A stretch of 64,000 nt of DNA from Siminovitchia sediminis (GCF_042680885.1 NZ_JBHUEO010000002.1:1-64000), one strand, 5' to 3'. Numbered from the stretch's first letter, positions 36,224 through 44,692 are shown. The notes: generated from the sequence alone by a model not told the origin. A program made the numbers and translations.

Positions 36224-36403
36224 ATGTATGAACTTTTGCCGTTGTATAAGGTACTTTTACCTGAATGGGTTTTCAAAACTGGTACAGATAAGGAGGTTGA
36301 AGAAAATGCAATAGAATATTTAAAACGTTGCTATCCTGAACGAGAATTCATCAAGGTAGATGGTAAATTTGCTTTGTGCCGATTAAAAAATTGTAAAATA
36401 TAA
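36224..36403 (+). CDS. Small hypothetical protein before topB
   Basis: 59 residues, ATG at 36224 after TTGGGGGTAATTGC, TAA at 36401-36403. It reads YELLPLYKVLLPEWVF…EYLKRCYPEREFIKVDGKFALCRLK. It has normal codon use, a good ribosome site and a stop just before the topB Shine-Dalgarno, so it is probably real. No family recognised. Confidence 0.55.
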   Translation: MYELLPLYKVLLPEWVFKTGTDKEVEENAIEYLKRCYPEREFIKVDGKFALCRLKNCKI

Positions 36404-36427
36404 TAGTGAAAGGAGATTGACCCATAA

Positions 36428-38542
36428 ATGGGACTTACATTAATTTTAGCGGAGAAACCGAACCAAGCTAAAGCATATTCAGATGCTTTTAAAAATACGA
36501 TTAGAAAAGATGGTTACATTGAAGTGAATGATAATCGTTTTTTTAATGGTCAAAAAGCGGTAATTACTTGGGGGATTGGTCATTTAGTTGAATTGGCTCC
36601 GCCTGAAGAATATAAAGAAGAATGGAAAAAATGGTCATTGGATACTTTGCCAATATTGCCTAAACAATTTAAGTTCCAAGTAGCTAAGGATAAACGGAAG
36701 CAGTTTAATGTGGTTAAGAAATTATTAATGAAGGCAAGCGAAATCATTGTGGCTACAGACTGCGATCGGGAAGGGGAAAATATTGCAAGAAGTATTATAA
36801 AGTTGTCCGGTGCTAGTGGTAAACCAACCAAAAGATTATGGATTAATTCATTAGAAATAGACGAAATACAAAAAGGCTTTAGTAATTTAAAGAAAGGAAA
36901 TGATTACTTACCTCTTTATGAAGAAGCAAAAACGAGACAAATTAGTGATTGGTTAGTGGGTATCAATGCTTCGCGATTGTACACTTTACTAATGCAGAAA
37001 AAAGGATTGAGAGGGGTTTATAGTGTTGGTCGAGTTCAGACACCAACACTCTATTTGATTTACAAAAGGCAAAATGAAGTTGAAAATTTCCAGTCGAAGC
37101 CTTTTTACGAATTAGTTGGTGATATTACTACAGACGCAGGAACCTTCAATGCAAAGCATAAAGAAAGGTTTGATCAAGAAGAAAAAGCCAAGGAACTATT
37201 ACAATCACACGGCATTACAGATGGAAAAAATAATGGGGTCATTAAGAGCGTCGAAAAGCAATTGAAAAAATCAAAGGCTCCTAAACTCCACTCTTTGTCT
37301 ACCTTGCAAACAAAAGCAAATAAAAAATGGAAATATAGTCCATCGGAAGTACTAAAAATTGTACAGGGATTATATGAAAAGAAATTGGTTACCTATCCAC
37401 GTACAGATTGTCACTTTATTACCGACAATGAATTTAATTATGTGAAAGAAAAACTATCCGAATACCAATCCTGTTTGGGTATTCAGTTTGATGTAGCCTA
37501 TCCAAATGCAAGAAAAGGATATGTTGATGGAGCAAAGGTTCAAGAACACTATGCACTAATACCAACAAAACAAGTCGCCCATATGGACGACCTTTCGGAA
37601 AAAGAAAGAAATATTTATAAAGAGATCCTTTCTACCACGCTATCCATGTTTGCCCCTGATTATGAATTTGAAGAAACAATAGTTGAGATTGATGTTAATG
37701 GGCTTATGTTTCATAAAACTGGTAAGATTGAAAAAAGGAAAGGGTGGAAGGTTTTACTTGGAGAAGAGTCCGAGACAAAAAAAGACGATGAACCTATCCT
37801 TCCTGAAATGAATGAAGGGGATTCCTGTTCTGTCACTGTGTCGATTAAAGAAGGAATGACCAAACCGCCCAAATTGTTCACCGAAGGGAATCTTATCCAA
37901 GTTATGAAGAATGCCGGAAAGGAAGTCGATGATGAGAACGTTAAGGCAATTTTAAAGCAGACAGAAGGGATTGGAACGGAAGCGACAAGGGCAAACATTA
38001 TTGATACTTTAAAGCATCAGGAATATATTGAAATCAAGAAGAATACCGTTTACGTGACGCCAAAAGGAGCATTGCTTTGCCAAGCAGTAGACGGCACTCT
38101 TTTAGCTAGCGCTGAAATGACGGCAAAATGGGAGCAGTATTTATCAAAAATCGGTAAAAATGAAGGATCTCAACAAACGTTTCTTGATACAATTGAAAAA
38201 TTCATTTTATCTTTATTGGATACTGTGCCGAAACAAGTAGAAAATATAAAAGAACAGATTGACCAGGCAATGGAAAAAACATTCATTGGTATATGTCCTC
38301 AATGTCAAAATGAAAAAATAGAAGATAAAGGTACTTTTTATGGTTGTACTGGCTATCGGGATGGGTGTACATTTACTTTACCAAAAATTTATTTAGGAAA
38401 AAAACTATCTGAAACAGATATAAAAGCATTATTGAGCGGTAAACGTACAAAATTGATTAAGGGTTTTAAAAGTAAAAAAGGAAAAAAATTTGATGCTTAC
38501 CTACGAATTGAACATGGAAAGATAAAGTTTGATTTTCCTTAA
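36428..38542 (+). CDS. topB: DNA topoisomerase III (type IA)
   Basis: Relaxes or decatenates single-stranded regions during ICE transfer and replication. 704 residues: TOPRIM domain with ILAEKPNQAKAYSDAF (catalytic Glu9) and TDCDREGENIARSI near 110; YSVGRVQTPTLYLI near 200; catalytic Tyr in KLVTYPRTDCHF near 322; EGIGTEATRANII near 518. The C-terminal zinc ribbon (ICPQCQN…FYGCTGYRDGC) is near 625. Many Gram-positive ICEs and plasmids carry their own topB. AAAGGAGATTG upstream. Confidence 0.93.
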   Translation: MGLTLILAEKPNQAKAYSDAFKNTIRKDGYIEVNDNRFFNGQKAVITWGIGHLVELAPPEEYKEEWKKWSLDTLPILPKQFKFQVAKDKRKQFNVVKKLLMKASEIIVATDCDREGENIARSIIKLSGASGKPTKRLWINSLEIDEIQKGFSNLKKGNDYLPLYEEAKTRQISDWLVGINASRLYTLLMQKKGLRGVYSVGRVQTPTLYLIYKRQNEVENFQSKPFYELVGDITTDAGTFNAKHKERFDQEEKAKELLQSHGITDGKNNGVIKSVEKQLKKSKAPKLHSLSTLQTKANKKWKYSPSEVLKIVQGLYEKKLVTYPRTDCHFITDNEFNYVKEKLSEYQSCLGIQFDVAYPNARKGYVDGAKVQEHYALIPTKQVAHMDDLSEKERNIYKEILSTTLSMFAPDYEFEETIVEIDVNGLMFHKTGKIEKRKGWKVLLGEESETKKDDEPILPEMNEGDSCSVTVSIKEGMTKPPKLFTEGNLIQVMKNAGKEVDDENVKAILKQTEGIGTEATRANIIDTLKHQEYIEIKKNTVYVTPKGALLCQAVDGTLLASAEMTAKWEQYLSKIGKNEGSQQTFLDTIEKFILSLLDTVPKQVENIKEQIDQAMEKTFIGICPQCQNEKIEDKGTFYGCTGYRDGCTFTLPKIYLGKKLSETDIKALLSGKRTKLIKGFKSKKGKKFDAYLRIEHGKIKFDFP

Positions 38543-38593
38543 TTAAAATGGCTTATTCTGTAATTTGTCTTTGTAGTAAAGGTAATTGGATTG

Positions 38594-38602
38594 TGATATA
38601 AT
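38594..38602 (+). promoter_or_regulatory. Extended −10 promoter of the VbhA/Fic pair
   Basis: TG-A-TATAAT is an extended −10 element 19 bases before the antitoxin ATG. The −35 region is poor. The short distance leaves room for GAGGTG at about 38612. Confidence 0.55.
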
Positions 38603-38621
38603 ATAACATAGAGGTGATTTC

Positions 38622-38840
38622 ATGGAAATTTGCGGAGTGAAATTTACGGATCAGAAACAATTTGAAGCTGTTAAAGCGAGCATTCATTCATCAATGATTG
38701 AAGGGTTTAAACCTACAAAAGAAAGTGTTGAACATATTAAGGCTGTTCTGGATGGTAAAATGACAATGGAACAATTAGCTGAATTTCATAAACAGAACGA
38801 GAAAAATATGTACTTAAATCAGAATGCTTTTTCTAACTGA
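38622..38840 (+). CDS. VbhA-like antitoxin
   Basis: 72 residues with the inhibitory (S/T)xxxE(G/N) helix motif seen in Fic antitoxins: SSMIEGF near residues 24-30. A second helix-rich half (TKESVEHIKAVLDGKMTMEQLAEFHK) is typical of the VbhA family. The Glu of the motif blocks ATP in the Fic active site. The Fic gene follows 37 bases after its stop. Confidence 0.8.
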   Translation: MEICGVKFTDQKQFEAVKASIHSSMIEGFKPTKESVEHIKAVLDGKMTMEQLAEFHKQNEKNMYLNQNAFSN

Positions 38841-38877
38841 CGAAAAAGCATTTTTATTTTTTGTTGAGGTAAAGAAA

Positions 38878-39489
38878 ATGAATTTTTACGATAAACATTT
38901 TGATTATAAAAATAATGTTTTGAAAAATAAAATTGGTTTGAAAAGTAGTAGTGAATTGGAAATTTTTGAAGCAAAGGCTTCAACTATTCGTCTAGCTGAA
39001 CTTAGGAACAAGAAAATAGCAAAAAATTTGTCTATGAAAGATTATAAAGAAATTCACAAATATCTGTTTCAAGATGTTTATGATTGGGCAGGGGAATATC
39101 GTACAGTCGATATTCATAAAGGGAATACATCTTTTTTACCTTGTCAATTTATTAACAAAGCCGAAGAACAACTCGAACAATCAATCCAGCTTTTTTTTAG
39201 CAACAAAAACAACTCAAAAGAATTCATTTGCAAAGAGTTAGGAAAAATATTGTGTGATTTGAATTATATGCATCCGTTTAGAGAAGGAAATGGAAGGACA
39301 CAAAGGGAATTTATAAGGCAGTTGGCTGATTTAAAAGGCTATGCGTTAGACATAACTCCTAATAATGATCTGTATATGATTGCATCAATAAAAGACGATG
39401 AAATATTAATGTATGAAGCATTAAAAAAAGACATTAAAAGTAAAAAAAGTATCGAAAAAAACAAATTTAAAAATGAACACGAAAAATGA
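38878..39489 (+). CDS. Fic-family toxin (AMP transferase)
   Basis: About 203 residues. The Fic motif HPFREGNGRT lies near residues 132-141 with the catalytic His, and LSMKDYKEIHKYLFQDVYDWAGEYR matches the family N-terminal half. Fic proteins transfer AMP to hydroxyl groups on targets; VbhT relatives modify gyrase and topoisomerase IV. ATG at 38878 follows GAGGTAA, so the upstream in-frame ATG is not used. With its antitoxin it may stabilise the ICE or act in the recipient. The tail is lysine-rich. Confidence 0.88.
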   Translation: MNFYDKHFDYKNNVLKNKIGLKSSSELEIFEAKASTIRLAELRNKKIAKNLSMKDYKEIHKYLFQDVYDWAGEYRTVDIHKGNTSFLPCQFINKAEEQLEQSIQLFFSNKNNSKEFICKELGKILCDLNYMHPFREGNGRTQREFIRQLADLKGYALDITPNNDLYMIASIKDDEILMYEALKKDIKSKKSIEKNKFKNEHEK

Positions 39490-39516
39490 TGTATCCTCTT
39501 TTTTTTGCTCCTTACG

Positions 39517-39617
39517 TCATACTACAGTATGATTTATGTCTTTATTGGAAAATGAAATGTGATACTATATAGATACTATATAGATACTCTATGAGCTTAG
39601 AAAGGTGATAATATAAT
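39517..39617 (+). promoter_or_regulatory. Regulatory region of the anti-restriction block: palindrome, iterons, −10
   Basis: TCATACT-ac-AGTATGA (39517-39532) is a perfect palindrome. Three tandem 11-base repeats follow (GATACTATATA at 39561 and 39572, GATACTCTATG at 39583). A TATAAT lies at 39612-39617. The repeats cover the place where a −35 would be, and no good −35 exists, so an activator or repressor probably binds them. The 349-base gap 39490-39838 has no gene. Confidence 0.6.
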
Positions 39618-39654
39618 AGTATGAGGGTTAAACGCCTTAGAATCCCCCTTTTTT

Positions 39655-39739
39655 AATCCTATACGAAGTTTGCAAAACTTTGTATAGGATTATTTTATTA
39701 TAAGGACTTCTATTTAATAAATAGGAGTCCTTTTTTTAT
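39655..39739 (+). terminator. Two tandem hairpins in the leader of the anti-restriction block
   Basis: First: AATCCTATAC (39655) with GTATAGGATT (39682-39691). Second: AAGGACT..CTATTT with AAATAG..AGTCCTT (39702-39732), followed by T7. Both lie between the candidate promoter and the first gene, so they could attenuate transcription unless it is antiterminated. Confidence 0.7.
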
Positions 39740-39838
39740 TTAGTTTAGAAAGTGGTGATATTGATAGGTGTTTTTAAATCTTTTAAAAGGGGTGCTATTT
39801 AAACATCTGAAAGTGACGGGATCTTAGGGAGGTAGAGT

Positions 39839-40624
39839 ATGACGAAAAAAATGGAGATTTGGAAGGTTGATAAAGGGGAGGTAGATGTTCAATATTTGAT
39901 TGACCCAAAAGAGGTAGTGGAGAAAATAGAAATTGGTGGAAGTTCCCTAGTAATTGATGGTATATCGGATTTAAGTTATGGAGAAGAATTAGATTTAAGT
40001 AATCAGTTGGAACGATTTAAAAATGAAATGGAGGAAAAAGAAGAATATTTTAATGCTGACGAACCAGAAGATCTGAAAAAGTTCTTAGAAGTTTGTGGAT
40101 ATGAAAATATTGAGGTTGATTATGCGGATGATTATTTAGATTTTGTTCATGAAAATGAAAACAGGCTTGTATATGATGGCATGAATAAAGTGTTTTTCTC
40201 ATTAACCGATTTTGAACCGTGTGAAGTGTATGAATGGTGGAATGGATCGAATTATGAAACATTAAAACACGCCTATTATGATGAAGGGGTGATAAAAACA
40301 GAAATTGAAATAACGGAAGATTCTGTCGATTTGGGTGAATGGGATGGTCGAAATTGGACGACTGGTGGCTTGGGTCATCATCAGAATGTTTACAAAGTCA
40401 AGTCCGTTGATGGAGAAAAGGTGGAAGATCAATATTTGCTTGAAGAATCTTCTCAATGGCAAGGTGATCATACGTTAGGGCAAGTGATGAGCGAATATGA
40501 ATTAATCAATCATCTTCAAGAACTTGGTCGGGATGTTGAAGAATATATGAGTGCGATTAAGTCACTGGACTTAAATGAAGGATTTACCAAAGAAAAAAAT
40601 TCGGAACAAGAGTTGGAACGTTAA
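39839..40624 (+). CDS. Hypothetical acidic protein with -ELER tail
   Basis: 261 residues, very acidic, no family recognised. Features include ICE-typical acidic stretches (FNADEPEDLKKFLEVCGYENIEVDYADDYLDF) and a tryptophan-rich middle (CEVYEWWNGSNYE, EWDGRNWTTGG). Acidic, DNA-mimic-like composition would fit an anti-restriction role, but this is inference. It ends EKNSEQELER at the stop, the first of seven proteins here with this ending. AGGGAGG precedes the ATG. A terminator hairpin follows at once. Confidence 0.6.
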   Translation: MTKKMEIWKVDKGEVDVQYLIDPKEVVEKIEIGGSSLVIDGISDLSYGEELDLSNQLERFKNEMEEKEEYFNADEPEDLKKFLEVCGYENIEVDYADDYLDFVHENENRLVYDGMNKVFFSLTDFEPCEVYEWWNGSNYETLKHAYYDEGVIKTEIEITEDSVDLGEWDGRNWTTGGLGHHQNVYKVKSVDGEKVEDQYLLEESSQWQGDHTLGQVMSEYELINHLQELGRDVEEYMSAIKSLDLNEGFTKEKNSEQELER

Positions 40625-40654
40625 GGGCTTAGATTATTAAGCTCTTTTTCTTTT
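40624..40654 (+). terminator. Terminator directly after the first -LER gene
   Basis: AGGGCTTA (40624-40631) pairs with TAAGCTCT (40638-40645) around GATTAT, then a T-rich run. The next gene's Shine-Dalgarno follows without a visible promoter. Confidence 0.7.
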
Positions 40655-40684
40655 GATAAAAAATTTAAAAAAAGGAGAAAGAAT

Positions 40685-41284
40685 ATGAGGATTTATGTAG
40701 CAAATTTAGCGAAGTATAATGAAGGTGAGTTAGTCGGTGGTTGGTTTGATTTACCAGTAGAGATTGAAGAGGTTTATCAAACAATTTTTGAACCTCATGA
40801 ATTGGATTCAAACGGTCAGCCGCATGGAGACTTTGCTATTCATGATTATGAGTTGCCGTTTGAAATTAGTGAGTATGAAGATATTGAAAAACTTAATAAA
40901 ATGGCGGAGTATTTACAAGGATTGGATACCGCAGAACCTATATTGGCAGGTAATTATGATATGGGGGATGTTATTAGTTTTGCTCAAGAGACTGAAAAAG
41001 AAGAATATGTTGAGGATATTATTTATACAGAGGATTTAGATGAATATGTGCAATATCGTTTAGAACAAGGTGGTTGGCAGGGTGTTAAGTTTATGTTAAA
41101 AGATATTAATTATATTAACGATGATTATTACCGAATCAATGGTTATGGGAATATAGAAGAGGTTCCACAAAACTATCATGAAGAGTTAGTTCAAGAAATA
41201 ATGAGTGAAATAAAGGGCGATTTTTTAGAGAAAAAAATATCTAAATCTATGAATAAAAATAAACAAACTGAATTAGAGCGATAA
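40685..41284 (+). CDS. ardA: ArdA-family anti-restriction protein
   Basis: DNA-mimic protein that inhibits type I restriction enzymes when the element enters a new host. 199 residues; RIYVANLAKYNEGELVGGWFDLPVEIEEVYQ is the family N-terminus, followed by FAIHDYELPFEISEYEDIEKLN and EYVQYRLEQGGW. The protein is strongly acidic as expected. The last 25 residues (KKISKSMNKNKQTELER) go beyond the ArdA core I know (about 165-170) and are basic, ending in LER. AAAGGAG before the ATG. Confidence 0.9.
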   Translation: MRIYVANLAKYNEGELVGGWFDLPVEIEEVYQTIFEPHELDSNGQPHGDFAIHDYELPFEISEYEDIEKLNKMAEYLQGLDTAEPILAGNYDMGDVISFAQETEKEEYVEDIIYTEDLDEYVQYRLEQGGWQGVKFMLKDINYINDDYYRINGYGNIEEVPQNYHEELVQEIMSEIKGDFLEKKISKSMNKNKQTELER

Positions 41285-41287
41285 GAC

Positions 41288-41367
41288 CTCCACTTTTATG
41301 TTGTTGACGTGGAGCGATAGAACGAAAGAGACTTCACATAATAGGAGTCTCTCTTTTATTTTTTTAA
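41288..41367 (+). terminator. Two hairpins after ardA
   Basis: CTCCAC (41288) with GTGGAG (41309-41314), then AGAGACT (41327-41333) with AGTCTCT (41346-41352) followed by CTTTTATTTTTTT. Confidence 0.7.
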
Positions 41368-41382
41368 GGAGTGAGGTTTTCT

Positions 41383-41664
41383 ATGGATTTGTCTGTTATA
41401 TCTTACGGAGAAAATTTAAATGTTACGTTGGGTGTGATAAAAGCGTTTCGAGAGGAAAGTGTGGTGTTTTCCCTAAATGGGGAAGAAGTTGTCATTCCTA
41501 CATCCACTAATACGTTGAACCGATTAAAGGAAATAGTGGAGGAAAATGAATTTGCCCTCATTCCGATCCATATGGAGACAAAAACGGTCATTTTGGATTT
41601 TAAAATCCCTGAACAGGGATTGGCTGAATTAGTAGAAGGGATTGATGAACCGCATTTGTTATAG
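41383..41664 (+). CDS. Hypothetical small protein in the anti-restriction block
   Basis: About 93 residues; ATG at 41383 after AAGGAGTGAGG. It is beta-rich (VISYGENLNVTLGVIKAFREESVVFSLNGEEVVIPT). It ends DEPHLL and is the one exception to the -LER ending among the eight genes of 39839-45190. No family recognised. A terminator follows. Confidence 0.55.
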   Translation: MDLSVISYGENLNVTLGVIKAFREESVVFSLNGEEVVIPTSTNTLNRLKEIVEENEFALIPIHMETKTVILDFKIPEQGLAELVEGIDEPHLL

Positions 41665-41684
41665 ATCATGAATTTCAGAAGATG

Positions 41685-41719
41685 GAGTCGGCTCGTACCG
41701 GCTCTCTTTTTTTTTTTTT
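41685..41719 (+). terminator. Terminator with a long T-run
   Basis: GAGTCGG (41685-41691) pairs with CCGGCTC (41698-41704), followed by a run of more than ten T. Confidence 0.85.
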
Positions 41720-41740
41720 AATGATCAAGGAGGACACAAA

Positions 41741-43021
41741 ATGGCAAAGACACAATATAAGGGAAAAACATGGGAAGATAAACGGAAGGAAATTGAAAAC
41801 TTGACCAATAAAATGGAAAGGCAAATAACTGAATATTTCCATAGCCCTGAAAGTATTAAGGAATATTTGAACTTTATGGGGAAGTTCCATAACTATTCCG
41901 TAAATAATACTTTATTAATTCAAGATCAATTCCCAGGAGCCACGGCAGTAGGGTCTTTTAAGTTTTGGAAGGATAAAGGATTTGCTGTTAAAAAAGGTGA
42001 AAAAGGCATAAAAATCCTTGTACCTAAAATTACCACATACTTTGAGCGTGGGGATAAAGAAGTTCAATTAAAATACGCAACGAAAGAGGAAAAGGAGAAG
42101 ATTGCCAATAAAGAAATCAAAACGTATACACGCACTTTTTTTGATGTAGGGCATGTATTCGATGTATCGCAAACGACAGCGACACTGGATGACTTGCCAA
42201 AGATTTTTCCGAATCGTTGGTTAGATGGTTCTGTTGAAAATTATGAATCTATGTATCAAGCACTTGAAAAGGTTGCTGAAAATAGTGGAATCAAAATTGT
42301 GGAGCCTTACTCTGAATTAGGAAGTGCAAAAGGAGTTAGTTATACCTTACGTAAAGAAGTTGCGCTTAACCCACGTAATACGGAGTTGCAGAATGTAAAG
42401 ACATTGGTTCATGAGTTAGCACATGCCGTATTGCATACCGAAGAAACATATGATCAATATAGTGCGCAAGAAAAAGAATTTCAGGCTGAAATGGTTGCTT
42501 ATACGGTGTCTAGTTACTTTGGGTTGGATACTAGCGAATACTCATTACCGTATTTGCATCATTGGACAGAAGGGAAAAAATTAAAAGAACAGGAGAAGTT
42601 GTTAAAAGAAGTAAGGGAGACAGCACATGAGTTCATTTCCATCATCGAAGAAGAAATAGTTAAGGAAAGGGGGAAAGAGATGGAAAATAAGAGAGAACAT
42701 GAAAAGGTAGATCCCTATCAGGAAGCATTGGTCATTCAAGAAAACTATGGACTATTATCTAATATTGCAGAATGGGAAAATGAAAAGTTTTTGAATTACT
42801 TAAAGTCAGTTGATGAAGAAACGTTTAAAAAATATATAGAATATAAAAAAACATATGAAAGAGAAGTGATAGAAGAAAAGAATTTAGCCCATGAATTGTG
42901 GGAAGCGTGGGAAACATCGGAAAATGAAGTAAAGAACAATTTGTTAAAAACGGAGAAAAAAGAAAAAGGAAATTGGGTGAATAGGAACAGAAAAAAAGTT
43001 ATGCAGGAAATGGAACGATAA
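41741..43021 (+). CDS. ArdC-like anti-restriction protein with metallopeptidase domain
   Basis: 426 residues. The N-terminal ArdC/LtrC ssDNA-binding domain (about 5-130) reads YLNFMGKFHNYSVNNTLLIQ and FKFWKDKGFAVKKGEKGIKIL. A zinc metallopeptidase domain with VHELAHAVLHTEE (HExxH near 224-228) follows. The last 130 residues are charged helices. ArdC of plasmid pSA protects incoming ssDNA and is known to be carried into the recipient, which makes this gene important for the tail hypothesis. It ends NRKKVMQEMER: basic residues, then M-E-R at the stop. Confidence 0.85.
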   Translation: MAKTQYKGKTWEDKRKEIENLTNKMERQITEYFHSPESIKEYLNFMGKFHNYSVNNTLLIQDQFPGATAVGSFKFWKDKGFAVKKGEKGIKILVPKITTYFERGDKEVQLKYATKEEKEKIANKEIKTYTRTFFDVGHVFDVSQTTATLDDLPKIFPNRWLDGSVENYESMYQALEKVAENSGIKIVEPYSELGSAKGVSYTLRKEVALNPRNTELQNVKTLVHELAHAVLHTEETYDQYSAQEKEFQAEMVAYTVSSYFGLDTSEYSLPYLHHWTEGKKLKEQEKLLKEVRETAHEFISIIEEEIVKERGKEMENKREHEKVDPYQEALVIQENYGLLSNIAEWENEKFLNYLKSVDEETFKKYIEYKKTYEREVIEEKNLAHELWEAWETSENEVKNNLLKTEKKEKGNWVNRNRKKVMQEMER

Positions 43022-43035
43022 GGGGCTTCTAGTAA

Positions 43036-43064
43036 AAAGAACCGTCTAGGGGTTCTCTTTTTTA
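43036..43064 (+). terminator. Terminator after ardC-like gene
   Basis: AGAACC (43038-43043) pairs with GGTTCT (43051-43056), followed by CTTTTTTATTTT. Confidence 0.7.
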
Positions 43065-43087
43065 TTTTGTTCAGGAGGTAAAGATTT

Positions 43088-43258
43088 ATGCGAAACTACT
43101 TGCAAAATTTGAAAGAGGATTTAGAACTAATGAGTAGCGAGCAAGCCACTATCACGGTTAGCAGAAAAGACTTAGAAAAGCTTGTTGAATCACATGAAAA
43201 ATTGTTGGCTTACCAGCAAGACAAAGAAAAGAAAAGGGCAGTGGATAGGGAACGGTAA
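43088..43258 (+). CDS. Small helical protein with -RER tail
   Basis: 56 residues from ATG at 43088, after CAGGAGGTAAAG. It reads RNYLQNLKEDLELMSSEQATITVSRKDLEKLVESHEKLLAYQQ and ends DKEKKRAVDRER. All helix; no family recognised. The tail again couples lysines with a final D/E-R. Good ribosome site and codon use support a real gene. Confidence 0.6.
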   Translation: MRNYLQNLKEDLELMSSEQATITVSRKDLEKLVESHEKLLAYQQDKEKKRAVDRER

Positions 43259-43308
43259 AAATACGGTATTCTTTATTCTAATCTTAAATTTAGATTGTTT
43301 AAGTCTAT

Positions 43309-43371
43309 TAATAAAAAGCAAACTGAATTAGTGTGATAAGACTTCTATTTTCTTCTGTAGAGGTCTTTTTT
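43309..43371 (+). repeat. Orphan copy of the -LER gene end plus terminator
   Basis: The bases at 43309-43342 closely match the last codons of ardA (41247-41289): AATAAAAA…CAAACTGAATTAG…GATAAGAC, with small changes that destroy the Arg codon and frame. A hairpin follows (AAGACTTCTA at 43338-43347 with TAGAGGTCTT at 43358-43367, then T6). No gene body precedes it, so it looks like the surviving 3' end of a lost or recombined cassette. Confidence 0.75.
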
Positions 43372-43388
43372 CATGGAAGGGTGTGTAT

Positions 43389-43811
43389 ATGGTGTATGTT
43401 GTTGAAATAGACGCAAGAAAATTAACAAATAAAGCGTATGACAAGTATCAAGACGATTATTATTACAAACATGCTACCAACAATGGGGCTTTCTCGACTG
43501 TTCATCCTGATGCGCCTAAGTTAAAAACAAAAAAACAATTTATGCGGTTAAAGGACACAGAAAAAATGGTATTGCAAGAATTGAAAGATATGGGGATAGA
43601 AATAAAGGAAGAAACTTTTTATTCACCAAATAATAATAAAATCATTTTTTCATTACACGAAGATCGTCAAGATGCTATTAAAATTACGAATAGCCTATGG
43701 GGGAAAGGTTTAGATGCCTTATACGTAAACGACTATAATTTGGTTGAAAAAACAAAGCAAAGGTTGGAAGCGACAAAATCAAAAAATTCATCTTTTGAAT
43801 TAGAACGCTAG
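43389..43811 (+). CDS. Hypothetical protein with -FELER tail
   Basis: About 140 residues. ATG at 43389 follows GGAAGGGTG; GTG at 43383 is an alternative. The content is mixed alpha/beta with KYQDDYYYKHATNNGAFSTVHPD and IEIKEETFYSPNNNKIIFSLHEDRQDAI. No family recognised. The end KTKQRLEATKSKNSSFELER gives the basic stretch plus E-L-E-R. Terminator follows immediately. Confidence 0.6.
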   Translation: MVYVVEIDARKLTNKAYDKYQDDYYYKHATNNGAFSTVHPDAPKLKTKKQFMRLKDTEKMVLQELKDMGIEIKEETFYSPNNNKIIFSLHEDRQDAIKITNSLWGKGLDALYVNDYNLVEKTKQRLEATKSKNSSFELER

Positions 43812-43842
43812 GCAGTCCTCACGTTAGGATTGTCTTTTTTAA
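43811..43842 (+). terminator. Terminator after the -FELER gene
   Basis: GGCAGTCCT (43811-43819) pairs with AGGATTGTC (43826-43834), including two G·U pairs, then T6. The stem begins in the stop codon. Confidence 0.75.
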
Positions 43843-43864
43843 TATAGAAGGGGTTGATAATAAT

Positions 43865-44692
43865 ATGCGAATCGCACCAATGTGGGAAACCGAAAATGCT
43901 CTTTATCATTTTCGCGAAAAAGACCGAGCAGAATATCATGCTGGGGAAAAGCCAAATTTGAAATATGCAGTGTTAGATAGGGACTTCTTCATTAGTACAT
44001 GGCAACGAAAAGACATGGATGGGATTCATGAAATATTCGACACAGAAAAAGAAGCGTATAATTATATTTTTGATCATAATAAAAGTTTTTATTTGGACAA
44101 AATTGATGCACTATTTGCAGAAAAGATAGAAGAGTTGAATGTTCAAGTTATTGCTTATCAGTTTGATGAAGAAAAAAACTTACATGTTTTATGTCAAAGA
44201 GATTCTGATCGCTCTTATATATCATGGTCATCTTATTATACAGGTGAAAAAAATAGTTCATTCGAGAATTTTTACAACGGTAAGTATGACATGGATTTAG
44301 CGCAAGGAATACGTGAGTTGAAGAAACGAAGTGGTAAGGAAGTAGATGTAAATTATCCCATGGTAAAAGAATTGACGAGTTTAGGAAATGATTGGAATCG
44401 AAATTTTTCTGAACTTGCAAATGAAGAACATGATGAAAAAACTTGGGAAATAATGACTTCTTTTTATAACGATTGTCTAAAGTTTTGGAGAAAAGAGCAA
44501 GAAAATTATGGCAATGTGAGTAATGAGGAGGTTCAGAAATTAGCTTTAAGGGATGTTTCTGTTATTACAACTAATCCTTACTCTCCTAATGGAGAAAAAT
44601 TGGATGAGAAAACACAGGAAAAATGGATTAAAAATAAGAAAAAACAATTAGTGAATACAAAGAATGCGAAATCCAAAAATCTTGAACGTTAA
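43865..44692 (+). CDS. Hypothetical protein with -NLER tail
   Basis: 275 residues; ATG after AGAAGGGGTTG. Not recognised. Charged and helical with many aromatic residues (AEYHAGEKPNLKYAVLDRDFF, SYISWSSYYTGE). The tail is KNKKKQLVNTKNAKSKNLER, strongly basic, then L-E-R. No clear hairpin follows this gene. A 17-codon frame with a CxxC lies in the gap after it (about 44712), too short to call. Confidence 0.6.
   Translation: MRIAPMWETENALYHFREKDRAEYHAGEKPNLKYAVLDRDFFISTWQRKDMDGIHEIFDTEKEAYNYIFDHNKSFYLDKIDALFAEKIEELNVQVIAYQFDEEKNLHVLCQRDSDRSYISWSSYYTGEKNSSFENFYNGKYDMDLAQGIRELKKRSGKEVDVNYPMVKELTSLGNDWNRNFSELANEEHDEKTWEIMTSFYNDCLKFWRKEQENYGNVSNEEVQKLALRDVSVITTNPYSPNGEKLDEKTQEKWIKNKKKQLVNTKNAKSKNLER

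Noticed and set aside
38824..39489. Longer Fic start overlapping the antitoxin gene
   Set aside because: The ATG at 38878 has its own GAGGTAA site; the upstream ATG lies in the antitoxin end with none.
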